From Phymorhynchus buccinoides (lineage: Eukaryota > Mollusca > Gastropoda > Neogastropoda > Raphitomidae): a stretch of DNA of 64,000 bases. Shown in pieces: positions 11,224 through 20,970 of the stretch (positions within the stretch are counted from its first letter, which is position 1; every line of letters starts with the position of its first letter). The stretch spans positions 64,339,312 through 64,403,311 of the forward strand of contig CM065684.1 of NCBI GenBank assembly GCA_017654935.2, written 5' to 3'. The notes under the pieces are model-generated. The model saw only the letters and a list, made by a program, of their open reading frames with translations, was not told where the DNA came from and did no database searches. Position numbers and translations under genes: made by a program.

Positions 11224-11678
11224 ATATATATATGTCGCTATCTCTCTCTCCTGTGTCTATGTATCATATTTACCCTTGAGTTGTGTTTTGTCCGTTTTAC
11301 AAGATAACGAGGTGGGCTTTTGTCCGGTCGGCTTTTGTCCAGTGGGCTTTTGTCCGGGCACCAATGTTCACAGTAAGGAAACAAGCGAAGAAAGGATGGT
11401 GTAAGGTTGGGAAGATGACCGACCATAGAGGGCACAAAAGCCCAAGAGCAAGGGTAAAGTGGGAGATGGTTGGGGAGAAAAGTAGAGGATACTTTACAGA
11501 AAGGGTGCTGCAAAAGAGTTTTTGGTCTTTTAATATCACAGATGTTCACACGAAGATGGTAAAAATGTGGTTAACATTTAAACAAGTCTGTTAATGCTTT
11601 TCTGCCGGGCTGTCTCTGCTCCTAATTGATGTTCTCTCAATGTCATGTCTATGCAAACGTCAAGAGAGACGTTTCAAT

Positions 11679-13419
11679 TCAATGTCTATCAGAGTGCTGC
11701 TGATCATCATCGTGTTGATCGTCACGGGATTGCTGTTTGCCTTGGCTGGGATGGGTCTGCTGATGAGGGTGGCTTTGGCTGGGATGGGTCTGCTGATGAG
11801 GGTGGCTTTGGCTGGGATGGGTCTGCTGATCAGGGTGGCTTTGGCTGGAATGGGTCTGCTGATTAGGGTGGCTTTGGCTGGGATGGGTCTGCTGATCAGG
11901 GTGGCTTTGGCTGGTATGGGTCTGCTGATCAGGGTGGCTTTGGCTGGAATGGGTCTGCTGATTAAGGTGGCTTTGGCTGGGATGGGTCTGCTGATGAGGG
12001 TGGCTTTGGCTGGGATGGGTCTGCTGATGAGGGTGGCTTTGGCTGGGATGGGTCTGCTGATCAGGGTGGCTTTGGCTGGAATGGGTCTGCTGATTAAGGT
12101 GGCTTTGGCTGGGATGGGTCTGCTGATCAGGGTGGCTTTGGCTGGGATGGGTCTGCTGATCAGGGTGGCTTTGGCTGGAATGGGTCTGCTGATTAAGGTG
12201 GCTTTGGCTGGGATGGGTCTGCTGATCAGGGTGGCTTTGGCTGGGATGGGTCTGCTGATCAGGGTGGCTTTGGCTGGGATGGGTCTGCTGATCAGGGTGG
12301 CTTTGGCTGGGATGGGTCTGCTGATTAGGGTGGCTTTGGCTGGGATGGGGCTGCTGATCAGGGTGGCTTTGGTTGGGATGGGGCTGCGGATCAAGGTGGC
12401 TTTGGCTGGGATGGGGCTGCGGATTAAGGTGGCTTTGGCTGGGATGGGGCTGCTGATTAAGGTGGCTTTGGCTGGAATGGGGCTGCTGATTAAGGTTATA
12501 CTTGAAGCAAACCATCTGAAACAGCTTCTGGTTCTCCTCAGTCCTTACTACCACCTCTGCTTTCAACTTCAGGTGCTCATCCTCTAGATACACACAGCGA
12601 ACTACATTATCCTCCGCCGTCTGTCGTCGGGCGTCCCTCGACCGTTTGGCCGATTCGTTGTTGTTCCTGCGACCTTCCCAGTATGCATCATCTTTTTTCT
12701 TTTGCAGCACCTGGCTCTTTGCTGCCTGGGTTGCATCACTGTCGCAGGTGGCGCTTTGCACATAGGGTCCTGGGTCTGTTGGCGCTGGATTAGTCTGAAC
12801 GTTTATGGTGCGAGTCTGCTGTACGTTCGGCGGGTATGCCACTTGATGGTGGGGGGGATTCTGTGTGGGATTCTGAGACTGCATAAGTATGTGTATCTGT
12901 GATTGATTCATTGGGGACATCTGCTGGGTATTCTGCGGGGGATTCTGCCGATCATTCTGCAAAGCTTCACTGGCTAAGGAGTCTGACTGATGGACTGATG
13001 GCGGACTGCTGCTGGAGGGCACTCCAGGGGCGGGATGGCCGCTTGGTGTATTGTATTCTGGATCCTGACCAACTGGCAATGACTGGGGATGATAGAACCC
13101 TTGACTGTAGTTGGAGTCTGTGGGTGCACCACGCTTCCTTCTCTTGGGCGTTGCTTTAATCCGATGCCTGTTCAAATGAGCGTTTGGCGTCTGGCTGCCA
13201 GAACCAGCGTTGATCGGATCAGGGATGGGGTGCGCAGGTGGGAAGTATTGTTGCAGTGGTTGAATGGATGAAATAGAATTAGCCACAGGGTTTGGGGTGT
13301 GAGGTGCTGAACTGTTGCTGGACACTGACAGATCTAACGGTGTCTCGTCGTCCTGAGGAGGGGATATGTAATGGACAGTCCCCTGTGATGGTTGATGGCT
13401 GGCTGGTCGATCCGGCATC
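11679..13419 (-). CDS. Divergent PAR/NFIL3-type bZIP transcription factor, main exon with repeat tail
   Basis: This exon encodes a bZIP DNA-binding protein. The acceptor TTTTGTCTTCAG (minus strand) ends at 13420; the first in-frame ATG after it is at 13418-13416, giving 579 codons to the stop at 11679. Counting from that ATG, residues 27-31 are PLDLS (a canonical CtBP co-repressor motif), 91-96 are a basic cluster (PKRRKR), and about 240-303 are the bZIP. Its basic region NNESAKRSRDARR is the PAR/HLF/E4BP4 signature, followed by a short leucine/valine heptad zipper. A glycine replaces a usually basic residue at the start (WEGRRNNN), so the domain is divergent. Residues about 308-559 are about 23 copies of an 11-residue Q/H/S/P-rich repeat. 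The tail is D/Q/H-rich. An upstream exon at 13937-14023 joins in frame, so the true start may lie further upstream. Role inferred: nuclear transcriptional regulator, possibly a repressor. Confidence 0.82.
11727..12500. repeat. Coding minisatellite, 33 bp period, about 23 copies
   Basis: Tandem 33 bp units (plus strand GTGGCTTTGGCTGGGATGGG followed by TCTGCTGATCAGG) lie inside the bZIP exon and encode the 11-residue repeat SHPDQQTHPSQ on the minus strand. The varying positions are D/N/H, P/L, T/P and P/S. Because 33 is a multiple of three, copy number can change without breaking the frame. The other frames are also open over this stretch, but only the minus frame connects to the bZIP. Confidence 0.95.
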
Positions 13420-13936
13420 CTGAAGACAAAACAGCACCCAGTGAACACAATGTGAAGAGTGATGCACAGGCCATGCAAAATGACATCGCCTCCTCGACCT
13501 TCTCTATACATAAGTAATGAAACTTATGGTCACATTTTGCACAACTTTCAGCAATATAAGAAACGTTCCCATAAGACATTAGCCTGACGGTCTGCCATTT
13601 ACGACTATGACTGCAAGACAGCAAAGTAAGAGGGCGACTGTTATCCTGGACAGCTGTGCTGGCAATGTTGGCAATGCATTATCCAAGATAATTCTTTAGG
13701 CATGGCACTGGAGCAAAAGTTATTTTCATCTAAAAAAGTATTAGGGATTCTTCATATGGTCAAGGGGAAAAGAGCCCTTGATGGTGCTCATAGAACAATT
13801 ACTCTTGAAACACATAAATTTGAGAAAATGCCCCGATCCCCGTGTTTGTAGAATAATACATTACAGAACAAAGGCACAACATCGTAACCTTGCAAGAAAT
13901 GCATTTCAATAAATCACATTTTGTTGATGGACTCAC

Positions 13937-14023
13937 CTTTTGCTATGTTCCCGTTCGTCATCCGATGCAGGACACACTTCAATCTCAATGTTGTGTCGGG
14001 GGGAAAATTGTAAGAGAAAACTT
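13937..14023 (-). CDS. Probable upstream exon of the bZIP gene
   Basis: An 87 bp segment lies between a polypyrimidine acceptor (TTTATTTTGTATTTCAG) and a consensus donor (AAAAG then GTGAGT). In the frame that joins the bZIP exon it reads SFLLQFSPRHNIEIEVCPAS and then DDEREHSK, entering the next exon as R-M-P-D. It starts with one leftover base and ends with two, matching the phase of the bZIP exon. It has no start codon, so at least one more upstream exon is required. A second frame is also open, so the assignment rests on phase and splice signals. Confidence 0.5.
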
Positions 14024-14261
14024 CTGAAATACAAAATAAAGAAAGTTTATAAATAGACGTCCACTGATCATTTGATAAAACAATTACAAAATCAATATCA
14101 AAACGCTTGCAATAAGCATAATTTAACACGTTTTATGTGATATAGCCAAAAACGTGTTTTCAGTGCATTTACAATTTCAAAGTATGCAGAAAAACAAGCA
14201 TGAAGAAAAATCAGAAAGGCAAATATAATATAATAAAAGGTTAAATTAATTGTACTCATAG

Positions 14262-14813
14262 CCCCCCGTGGGGATACCGGGGGGTCTTTTGTACAAATAG
14301 TTCCCTCACCTTCTGGAAGTTATGTGCTTGTAACTTCCTCTAATTCTGTCATTCTCTTTTACTCTGCCTTTTCCCTTTGCTTGCTGTCATCTACTATCTT
14401 TCTACCTTACTGGTCCATTCTCCTGCCTTTTCCCTTTGCTATGCTGTCATCTACTATCTTTCTACCTTACTGGTCCATTCTCCTGCCTTTTCCCTTTGCT
14501 ATGCTGTCATCTACTATCTTTCTACCTTACTGGTCCATTCTCCTGCCTTTTCCCTTTGCTATGCTGTCATCTACTATCTTTCTGCCTTACTGGACCATTC
14601 TCCTGCCTTTTCCCTTTGCTATGCTGTCATCTACTATCTTTCTACCTTACTGGTCCATTCTCCTGCCTTTTTTCTATAAATTCTTACAACAATTTTCTCC
14701 TCCTGAAGTCGGACATTCTGGGCCTAACTATTTCTTAGTTAGGCGCATAACGGCAGCATGATGCATCTGCGCTCATATGACAGGAAACTGTCTGAGCGAA
14801 CGAAGTAGAAGAA
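14262..14813 (+). mobile_element. SINE-like retroposon copy A with target-site duplication
   Basis: The insertion is flanked by the direct repeat GTACTCATAG (14252-14261 and 14814-14823). The body begins CCCCCCGTGGGGATACCGGG and ends with GTCTGAGCGA and a short GAA-rich tail. The same element is present inverted at 19140-19510 and as a fragment at 6200-6300. Flanking duplications and an A/G-rich tail point to LINE-mediated retroposition. A 60 bp internal segment is amplified about fivefold in this copy. Confidence 0.75.
14345..14675. repeat. 60 bp tandem repeat inside the SINE-like copy
   Basis: About 5 units of CTTTTCCCTTTGCTATGCTG plus TCATCTACTATCTTTCTACC and TTACTGGTCCATTCTCCTGC. The inverted copy at 19140-19510 has this segment once, so the amplification is specific to this copy. 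All three plus frames are open over it, which reflects the multiple-of-three period. Confidence 0.95.
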
Positions 14814-14870
14814 GTACTCATAGAAAAGTTAAAAAGTCTGAACATGCTTATTTTCATATCTCAAAGAAAA

Positions 14871-15027
14871 TTATCTGGACCTTTTCGAAAACGACTGGTG
14901 ATCTGTAGGACTCCATTCCTCCCTTTCTGAAGCCGTCCTGAGCGTTTCGTTGGTATCAACACAGGAAGGTACACCATTACGAAGCTTTGATGAGGATGTA
15001 TCTGTGGCAGGTTCATGGATGGGTCTC
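14871..15027 (-). CDS. Last exon (cytoplasmic tail) of a single-pass membrane protein
   Basis: The acceptor TTTGTATGTGCAG ends at 15028 and is followed by 52 codons including a TAA stop at 14871. The frame is set by the membrane-segment exon at 18634-18855, which leaves two bases that join the first G here. The peptide starts RPIHEPATDTSSSKL and is polar, serine/threonine-rich and without cysteine-rich motifs, as expected of a cytoplasmic tail. No family was recognised. A weak GT (AAAAG then GTCCAG) just before the stop would also keep frame into 14023, but it is a poor donor. Confidence 0.45.
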
Positions 15028-15494
15028 CTGCACATACAAAACAAATCATGTGAAATTAACACCTTCCAGATGGTAATGCTGAGAGTTGTAAAATAATACT
15101 AACAAGAAAAACAACAGCAAAACTTGAGAAAGTACTATCCCAAGGGACATTGTGTTGGCGATTGTTTTTATATAAGCACTGGCATACACAACACATCAAA
15201 TGTTAATGATATAAGAAAGGGAAATCGATCATACATACTTAACCTCTCAAATCATGTGAATATAATAGCTGTGTGTTATGTTTTTTTGTTTTTTATTTCT
15301 TTTGCACGCACCTTGTTTGCCGCATTCTTGCCAGGTTCAATGGGATTTTAGATTTAGTGTTTGTGGTAACGAAAGCATCCTTCAAACAATTCTAATAAAT
15401 ACATATCTATTTTGCCCGATGATAGGTCTATTTTAATCTTTATACTGCTTGTTAAAAAATTATTTTTCATTACAATGGCAAGAATTTTCTTCTC

Positions 15495-16108
15495 TTGGTT
15501 TATTACAGAAAGCGTGTTGAAGTCAGCCTCCTGCCATCCCTCAGAGTCACAGATGTCATTGTGCAGATGAAGTCGCAATTCACTCGCCACGGTATTCCTC
15601 GAGAGATAGTAAGTGACAACGGTCCCCAATTCAGCTGTGCAGAGTTTGCATCCTTTGCCAAATATTGGGGTTTCAAACACCTGACATCAAGCCCTTGCCA
15701 TGCTCAGTCCAACGGCATGGCTGCGAGAGCAGTGCATACTATCAAGACTCTCCTAAAGAAGGCAGCAGCTGAGCGCCAGGACCCCTACATTGCCCTGATG
15801 CAGTACAGAAACGCACCATTTCCAGATAGTCCATCCCCGGCACAGCTCTTGATGAACAGGTACTAGGTGCCTCCGGACAACGCTGCCAGCTACAGATGCC
15901 TACTTGAGACCAAGTCTTCCAGACCCAGAAGTAATGCGAGCCGTAAGCACCAACCGCAAACTCAGCCAAAAGAAGAACTATGACATAACGGCGCTGTCGT
16001 CATCCCGTCAACCACTTCAGGCCGGGGCATCCGTCCGAATGCAGATGACACGTGATAGGACCTGGAAGCCTGCCACTGTCGTTGCTGCAGCCCAAGCTCC
16101 CAGGTCTT
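15495..16108 (+). pseudogene. Ty3/Gypsy integrase remnant (5' part)
   Basis: The reading frame contains the second half of a retroviral-type integrase core (HGIPREIVSDNGPQF, then CHAQSNGMAARAV) and the downstream MQYRNAPFPDSPSPAQLLMN region, closely resembling K02A2.6-like Ty3/Gypsy pol proteins. The catalytic glutamate position reads A (MAARAV rather than MAERAV), so the core is dead. A frameshift with a stop near 15864 separates it from the continuing frame that reaches WKPATVV. It lies in the intron between the two membrane-protein exons, in the opposite orientation. Reverse transcriptase and LTRs were not seen. Confidence 0.75.
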
Positions 16109-16459
16109 GTTCTCGTGTCTCGCTCATGCAAACAAACACGAGTATCCAGTTCTTTAGCTTAACCAACTTTACTCTCTTAGCAAAACATGGCGGAAACCCC
16201 CAGCTAGACTGCAACCGTCTTGCGCATGACCACAATGTATCAAAGTTACAAGCGCCAAAATAAAATAATAAAATAATAAATACTAAATCATGAATAACAT
16301 AACTAATATGTAAACTTAAATATTAGAATGATTATAAACAAATAATAAAACTTAGAACAAAATATAATTAAAGGAAAACAATGAATATGTGAACAGTACC
16401 CGTTCAACTAAAATAAAGTCAATAAGGTTATATGCACGGCACCGTGCTAATTCTAAACG
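16109..16459. mobile_element. 351 bp insertion in the Gypsy remnant, 6 bp target duplication
   Basis: The hexamer GGTCTT occurs at 16103-16108 and again at 16460-16465. The pol reading frame before the first and after the second copy is continuous (APRS, then YIVKTADG). The insert starts GTTCTCGTGTCTCGCTCATG, has an A/T-rich second half and ends CTAATTCTAAACG. No terminal inverted repeats or coding region were seen. The element class is unknown. Confidence 0.6.
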
Positions 16460-16612
16460 GGTCTTACATTGTGAAGACCGCTGATGGCCTCACCTACCAC
16501 AGAAACCGCAACATGCCGAGGAAGACAAAAGAGGCTTTTATGATGCCACACCCACAGGAGATAAAAGATCACAGTGCATGTACGGAACTTGATGAGTGGA
16601 TAATTTGATGAA
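16460..16612 (+). pseudogene. Ty3/Gypsy integrase C-terminal remnant
   Basis: The frame reads SYIVKTADGLTYHRNRNMPR, typical of the extreme C-terminus of K02A2.6-like Gypsy polyproteins. It ends at a stop near 16606. It is the continuation of 15495-16108 beyond the 351 bp insertion. Confidence 0.6.
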
Positions 16613-17486
16613 GATGCAGTGGAACCGTCAGCCATTCCCAGGCATGCCCTGCCTCCTCACACTCGATGCGGCAGGCAGGTTCGCATTCCTGCACGCTATC
16701 CCCATACTGAACGGAGAGAAACGGCAACAGGCAATCATTAGTTCAGTACGTTTTCACATTTTCATTTTCATTATTATCATCTGATGATAACTTTGGAACA
16801 CTGATTCGTTGGTTCAAAGGACATGATGAGATTGTGGACTAGTATTGTTTTGTAATCAATGCTTCAACGTTATTTCATAGTATAACATTAATTGGAAGCA
16901 TTATTGTATAGCACGCATGCCGTTTGCGTGGAATGGGTCTTGAATTGCACTTATCTTTATTATTAAGTTTGTTCGCTTCACATCTTTTCATTTTCATTTT
17001 AGGGGGGAGATGTAGAAGAAATAAATGTTTGCTTTTTTACATCAAGCCATCTATAACATAGATAAATAATTAAATGACGAAACATGAGCATGCAATTTTT
17101 TTTTTTTAAACCCAACAAGCGCGCGCGAGCGTGCGCGTGCGCGTGTGTGCGTGTGTGTGTGCGTGCGTACGTGCGTGTGTGTATGTGTGTGTGTGCGTGT
17201 GCGTGTGATAAATGTTCTCACTCCAACTGCTGTAATATTGTAACGTGATCATTTCCTATTGTCTGAATGTGTTATTGTGCGAGTTATATTTGTCACTAAA
17301 GATTCTTGGTTTTCGTGTATCTGGCTGAAATATGTTAACCAAGGTTTGGAAGATGCTTTGGATGCAAACTGTTTAGTGCTTAAAATCAGAGTTTGGACAC
17401 CGAAGCATTCGCGTCGTCATTTGAATGGGTCTGTTTATGCACACACAATGCAACTTACTTTTTTCCTTTACCACAGTATGTAAAGT
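16613..17486. other. Intronic sequence, no gene recognised
   Basis: Contains a GC/GT-rich alternating tract (17119-17208) and short frames without recognisable domains. A frame at 16596-16784 may be further retroelement debris, but no motif is clear. Confidence 0.4.
17119..17208. repeat. (GCGT)/(GT)n microsatellite
   Basis: About 90 bp of alternating GC and GT dinucleotides, with a few TA interruptions. Confidence 0.9.
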
Positions 17487-18490
17487 AAGGCAAAACACGA
17501 CCAACAAAGTGCTACAGTATGCATGGCTATGCAGCACCAAGATACATGTGTAATAGATGATCACTACTTCATACAGTGGTAAGGCAAAACACGACCAACA
17601 AAGTGCTAAAGTATGAACAAAGCATGGCTATGCAGCACCAAGATACATGTGTAATAGATGATCACTACTTCATACAGTGGTAAGGCAAAACACGACCAAC
17701 AAAGTGCTACAGTATGAACAAAGCATGGCTATGCAGCACCAAGATACATGTGTAATAGATGATCACTACTTCATACAGTGGTAAGGCAAAACACGACCAA
17801 CAAAGTGCTAAGGTATGAACGAAGCATGGCTATGCAGCACCAAGATACATGTGTAATAGATGATCACTACTTCATACAGTGGTAAGGCAAAACACGACCA
17901 ACAAAGTGCTACAGTATGAACGAAGCATGGCTATGCAGCACCAAGATACATGTGTAATAGATGATCACTACTTCATACAGTGGTAAGGCAAAACACGACC
18001 AACAAAGTGCTAAGGTATGAACGAAGCATGGCTATGCAGCACCAAGATACATGTGTAATAGATGATCACTACTTCATACAGTGGTAAGGCAAAACACGAC
18101 CAACAAAGTGCTAAAGTATGAACGAAGCATGGCTATGCAGCACCAAGATACATGTGTAATAGATGATCACTACTTCATACAGTGGTAAGGCAAAACACGA
18201 CCAACAAAGTGCTAAAGTATGAACAAAGCATGGCTATGCAGCACCAAGATACATGTGTAATAGATGATCACTACTTCATACAGTGGTAAGGCAAAACACG
18301 ACCAACAAAGTGCTAAAGTATGAACGAAGCATGGCTATGCAGCACCAAGATACATGTGTAATAGATGATCACTACTTCATACAGTGGTAAGGCAAAACAC
18401 GACCAACAAAGTGCTAAAGTATGAGCGAAGCATGGCTATGCAGCACCAAGATACATGTGTAATAGATGATCACTACTTCATACAGTGGTA
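17487..18490. repeat. Minisatellite, 101 bp period, about 10 copies
   Basis: The unit begins AAGGCAAAACACGACCAACA and includes GCATGGCTATGCAGCACCAA and TAGATGATCACTACTTCATA. The first unit lacks 7 bp (GAACAAA region). Copies differ mainly at two or three sites (for example CTACAGTATG versus CTAAAGTATG or CTAAGGTATG). It lies in the presumed intron of the minus-strand membrane-protein gene. Confidence 0.95.
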
Positions 18491-18633
18491 AGGGAAAATA
18501 CGAAATGTAAAATTATATAGAAAAATCAAATTACATCTCACTCTACGTCACACCACTACATGATGTTACAAACACACACATTAGGGCAATATTGACATAC
18601 AATACTTACATACAGTAAGTAAAATGGACTTAC

Positions 18634-18855
18634 GTTGTGCAACGAAGTGATGGGCGTCTGCATCGTTTTGATGGCCAGAGGGCATACTCTTTGCAGAAGT
18701 GTTGCCTTTTAAACAAGATGTCAAGCAGCAGCCATATGAGCAGGAGTATCAGGACCACTGTCCACAGAGCTGAGCAAGACGAACCCATGACTGCTGCTTC
18801 TCTGGTCGGGGGTATGTCCGGGGGATCACTGTCGTTGGACCTTCGCATGGTAGTG
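18634..18855 (-). CDS. Transmembrane exon of a single-pass membrane protein
   Basis: A 222 bp segment lies between a good acceptor (CTGTGTGCAG, next exon base at 18855) and a perfect donor (AAC then GTAAGT, 18633-18628). The single long frame gives a polar stalk (SNDSDPPDIPPTREAA), a hydrophobic span ALWTVVLILLLIWLLLDILF and then a basic, cysteine-containing juxtamembrane region (FKRQHFC..., PSKRCRRPSLRCT). Under the positive-inside rule the downstream side is cytoplasmic, giving a type I orientation. It enters with one leftover base and leaves with two, matching 14871-15027. The extracellular part is not identified, so the family is unknown. Confidence 0.55.
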
Positions 18856-19139
18856 CTGCACACAGACATATTCACCATCATTAGGCCTACCACTATCGCT
18901 ATCAGATTAGTCGTCACCACCATCATCACCATCAATATCATCCTTACACAGACATGTTCATCGTCATCATGAAGCATAGATTCTTCATTAGTGACCGGGG
19001 AAAATGTTACAAGAAAAATAGTCACCACAAAAATCACAGAAAAAGTATCAACAAAATGTCACAAATTGTGTGTGCATTGTGAAGATAGCATTATGTGCCG
19101 TGTGAAAACTGACATTTGGCTAGGATCGTTTTTCTGTAG

Positions 19140-19510
19140 TTTCGGACTTCTTCTTCTTCGATCGCTCAGACAGTTTCCTGTCAATTATGAGCGCAGATGC
19201 GTCATGCTGTCGTTATGCGCCTAACTAAGAAACAGTTAGGCCCAGCAAGTCCGACTTCGGCTGGAGGAAATGTTTTTGAAAGTGTTTCGTGAAAAATGGC
19301 AGGAGAATGGACCGGGTAAGGCAGAAAGATAGTAGATGACAATAAGCAAAGGGAAAAGGCAGAGTCAAAGAGAGTGACATATTAGAGGAAGTTACAAGCA
19401 CAGAACTGAGAGTGACAGATTAGATGAGGCTACCAGCACAGAACTTCCATTAGGTGGGGGAACTTTATGCAAAAGATCCCCCGGTATCCCCATGGGGGAA
19501 GTTTTGTGCT
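19140..19510 (-). mobile_element. SINE-like retroposon copy B (inverted)
   Basis: The reverse complement matches 14262-14813: GAA-rich tail at the left (CTTCTTCTTCTTCG), then the GTCTGAGCGA-like motif, the GGCGCATAAC motif, a single copy of the 60 bp segment and the GGGGATACCGGGGG head at the right. The target duplication is not clear. A 19 bp partial duplication (GAGAGTGACA) is visible near 19370-19410. Confidence 0.65.
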
Positions 19511-19522
19511 GATTCTCGTGAA

Positions 19523-20326
19523 GCGCTGGTTGGAATCACTTCTGTGGTGTATCACCCAAAGGGCACAGCGAGGGCGGGGGCTATTATGTAGATGTAGGGG
19601 GAGCGAGCAAAGGACACGTCTGCCGCTGGTTGGAATCACTTCTGTGGTGCATCACCCAAAGGGCACAGCGAGGGCGGGGGCTATTATGTAGATGTAGGGG
19701 GAGCGAGCAAAGGACACGTCTGCCGCTGGTTGGAATCACTTCTGTGGTGCATCACCCAAAGGGCACAGCGAGGGCGGGGGCTATTATGTAGATGTAGGGG
19801 GAGCGAGCAAAGGACACGTCTGCCGCTGGTTGGAATCACTTCTGTGGTGCATCACCCAAAGGGCACAGCGAGGGCGGGGGCTATTATGTAGATGTAGGGG
19901 GAGCGAGCAAAGGACACGTCTGCCGCTGGTTGGAATCACTTCTGTGGTGCATCACCCAAAGGGCACAGCGAGGGCGGGGGCTATTATGTAGATGTAGGGG
20001 GAGCGAGCAAAGGACACGTCTGCCGCTGGTTGGAATCACTTCTGTGGTGCATCACCCAAAGGGCACAGCGAGGGCGGGGGCTATTATGTAGATGTAGGGG
20101 GAGCGAGCAAAGGACACGTCTGCCGCTGGTTGGAATCACTTCTGTGGTGCATCACCCAAAGGGCACAGCGAGGGCGGGGGCTATTATGTAGATGTAGGGG
20201 GAGCGAGCAAAGGACACGTCTGCCGCTGGTTGGAATCACTTCTGTGGTGTATCACCCAAAGGGCACAGCGAGGGCGGGGGCTATTATGTAGATGTAGGGG
20301 GAGCGAGCAAAGGACACGTCTGCCGC
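19523..20326. repeat. Minisatellite, 100 bp period, 8 copies
   Basis: The unit starts CGCTGGTTGGAATCACTTCT and includes ATCACCCAAAGGGCACAGCG and GGGGGAGCGAGCAAAGGACA. Copies are almost identical; the first and last read GGTGTATC where the others read GGTGCATC. The array begins directly next to the SINE-like copy B. Confidence 0.96.
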
Positions 20327-20516
20327 TCAGTGACACCCTTGTCTTAAACAAGTTCCTGTTTTCTGTGACTTTTCTTTAACCCATCCATTTTCGTGACGTT
20401 TCTTATGTGACTTTTTTTCCTATGACTATTTCCTACAATCGCTTCATCAAGAATGTCAGCCATAAAACCAATTTATTTTTATATTAATGTTGGTAAATGT
20501 TCAAAGTTGAGAGAGA

Positions 20517-20578
20517 GTGTGTGTGAGTGCGCGTGGGTGTGTGCTGTGCATGTATGTGTGTGCATGCGTGCGTGCGAG
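20517..20578. repeat. (GT)n-rich microsatellite
   Basis: Short degenerate run of GTGT, GCGT and GCAT units. Confidence 0.75.
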
Positions 20579-20778
20579 ATTCCAATGTGTCACTGAAGTT
20601 GAAATGACAAAGGATGGTATATATGCGTACAGTTGATCTATACACTGACAGAAAACCTTTCTGAAGGTTTAAGGTATTATTCAACCGACTCAAGATCAAA
20701 TGCAGTAATTTGGTTACTACATTCGACAAAACCATTTGTCTTTTATAATCAAACCGAACCACTTGTCTTTTTGTTTAC

Positions 20779-20970
20779 TGCCAGATAGTAAAGGGAGCAG
20801 CCACTATTCCGGCAGCTGGGCTACAAATCAAAATTATGTATAGTGGAGAAGCCTTGACTGAACCATCTTCTCTATAAACCGTAGAGCTTCGCAAAGTTCG
20901 CTTGAAACACGGTGAATTGAGCAATGGCAATATTTCATCAAATGAAGGGAAAACAACCCACAATGAACAG
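20779..20970 (-). CDS. Candidate extracellular exon of the membrane-protein gene
   Basis: A 192 bp segment runs from an acceptor-like TTTTTACATTATTACCAG to a donor GTAAAC (20778-20773). One frame is open throughout and starts CSLWVVFPSFDEILPLLNSP. It has one leftover base at the start and two at the end, the same phase as 18634-18855, so it could be the preceding exon. The acceptor's pyrimidine tract is poor and no domain was recognised. It may be a chance open frame. Confidence 0.25.

Larger units (their letters stand above)
9920..11358. mobile_element. Non-autonomous DNA element with inverted ends
   Basis: The left end (CCCGGACATAAGCCCA... through CACCTCGTT...GAAATATGATACA, 9920-10002) is repeated inverted at the right end (11264-11358, ending TTTTGTCCGGG). 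The ends contain several short units of the type GGCTTTTGTCC. The interior carries a TC-rich tract and a direct repeat of about 180 bp present twice (10494-10685 and 11049-11223). No transposase was recognised. The exact borders are uncertain by several bases. Confidence 0.5.

Noticed and set aside
11660..12394. 244-codon minus-strand frame of RPIPAKATLIS repeats
   Set aside because: Alternative frame over the same 33 bp array; it starts within the array and lacks flanking coding sequence.
11640..12587. 315-codon plus-strand frame of ALAGMGLLIRV-type repeats resembling a multi-pass membrane protein
   Set aside because: It is the antisense reading of the 33 bp coding minisatellite. The minus frame connects to a bZIP domain and a splice acceptor, the plus frame to nothing recognisable.
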